Positions 63,847 to 64,000 of a stretch of DNA of 64,000 nt are shown piece by piece; positions within the stretch are counted from its first letter, which is position 1, and each line of letters begins with the position of its first letter. The notes beneath the pieces were generated by a model. That model did no database searches and was not told where the DNA came from. It saw nothing but the letters and a program-made list of their open reading frames with translations. Position numbers and translations under genes: made by a program. Source of the stretch: Phormidesmis priestleyi ULC007 (lineage in GTDB: Bacteria; Cyanobacteriota; Cyanobacteriia; Leptolyngbyales; Leptolyngbyaceae); NCBI RefSeq assembly GCF_001895925.1, contig NZ_MPPI01000006.1, positions 124,001 to 188,000 on the forward strand, given 5' to 3'.

Positions 63847-64000
63847 TTATAGGTGCTGATCGCCAAGTTTTTTGGTTGTTGTTATGTTCATCAAATAACC
63901 GCCTAAGCCTGTTATCCATAGCACAATAGGATAAACAAGCCATCTTTCTGTTCCACCCAAGCCAATAAAAGGAACAACAATATTAGGGGCAAATACAACA
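63847..64000 (-). CDS. Membrane protein, C-terminal end only
   Basis: The gene enters from the right edge; 50 residues are visible, ending in TAA (63849-63847). They contain two hydrophobic helices joined by FIGLGGTERWLVYPIVLW, and a short tail NITTTKKLGDQHL. A turn with Glu-Arg before the last helix resembles DUF998 proteins, but this is a weak match. No function is assigned. Confidence 0.4.
   Translation of the reverse strand, partial: VVFAPNIVVPFIGLGGTERWLVYPIVLWITGLGGYLMNITTTKKLGDQHL

Overview
The window looks like a cyanobacterial chromosome. HIP1-type GCGATCGC octamers are scattered throughout. The gene set includes tocopherol cyclase, a BMC-like shell protein, pentapeptide repeats, a Uma2 nuclease, DUF4359 and DUF6464 proteins, WD40 proteins fused to AAA-like ATPases, and many Ser/Thr kinases. 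Codon use and the density of short dispersed repeats suggest a filamentous or Leptolyngbya-like genome; the genus is inference.

Layout. 1-12.3 kb is ordinary chromosome: a methyltransferase end, a BMC-like protein, a pentapeptide protein, tRNA-His, crcB, Uma2, a membrane C39-like peptidase, aspS, tocopherol cyclase, a multi-PAS hybrid histidine kinase and tatC. 12.5-16 kb holds tRNA-Gly, a gene fragment, a Ser/Thr kinase and a sulfite-oxidase-like Tat lipoprotein. 16.2-23.7 kb is a sugar-type ABC uptake locus: a solute-binding protein, two permeases, a trypsin-TPR protein and a UgpC-type ATPase on the minus strand, plus a second, membrane-anchored binding protein on the plus strand. 23.8-28.6 kb holds an HTH-AAA protein followed by an AAA-WD40 protein. 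28.7-43.9 kb is the most unusual region: a kinase, then a run of ten plus-strand genes encoding four coiled-coil proteins, a restriction-endonuclease-fold toxin with its putative immunity protein, a Wza-like exporter, a Wzc-like ATPase, a kinase-WD40 receptor and an FHA membrane protein.

44.3-52.3 kb is a Wsp-like chemosensory pathway (MCP, CheW, CheA-REC, CheB) whose last gene is a response regulator with a class III nucleotide cyclase instead of a GGDEF domain. 52.6-64 kb is a patchwork of small envelope and membrane genes, a P-type ATPase, a serine hydrolase, an envelope-stress-like group (DUF2807, PspC, zinc ribbon, bactofilin-like) and several decayed gene ends.

Repeats. Ten copies of a roughly 170-bp element with inverted ends and 5-bp target duplications are spread over the window. 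One copy sits inside another repeat whose uninterrupted form is also present. Another copy lies in frame inside the cheA coding sequence. Short arrays of GCAG/CTGC spaced 10-11 bp (or 21 bp) lie upstream of four loci and may be operator arrays.

Main hypothesis. The 28.7-43.9 kb operon is proposed as a kinase/FHA-controlled envelope export system for coiled-coil proteins and a nuclease effector, built on a polysaccharide-export-like OPX/PCP pair. Domain calls are read from sequence; the function of the whole is inference.
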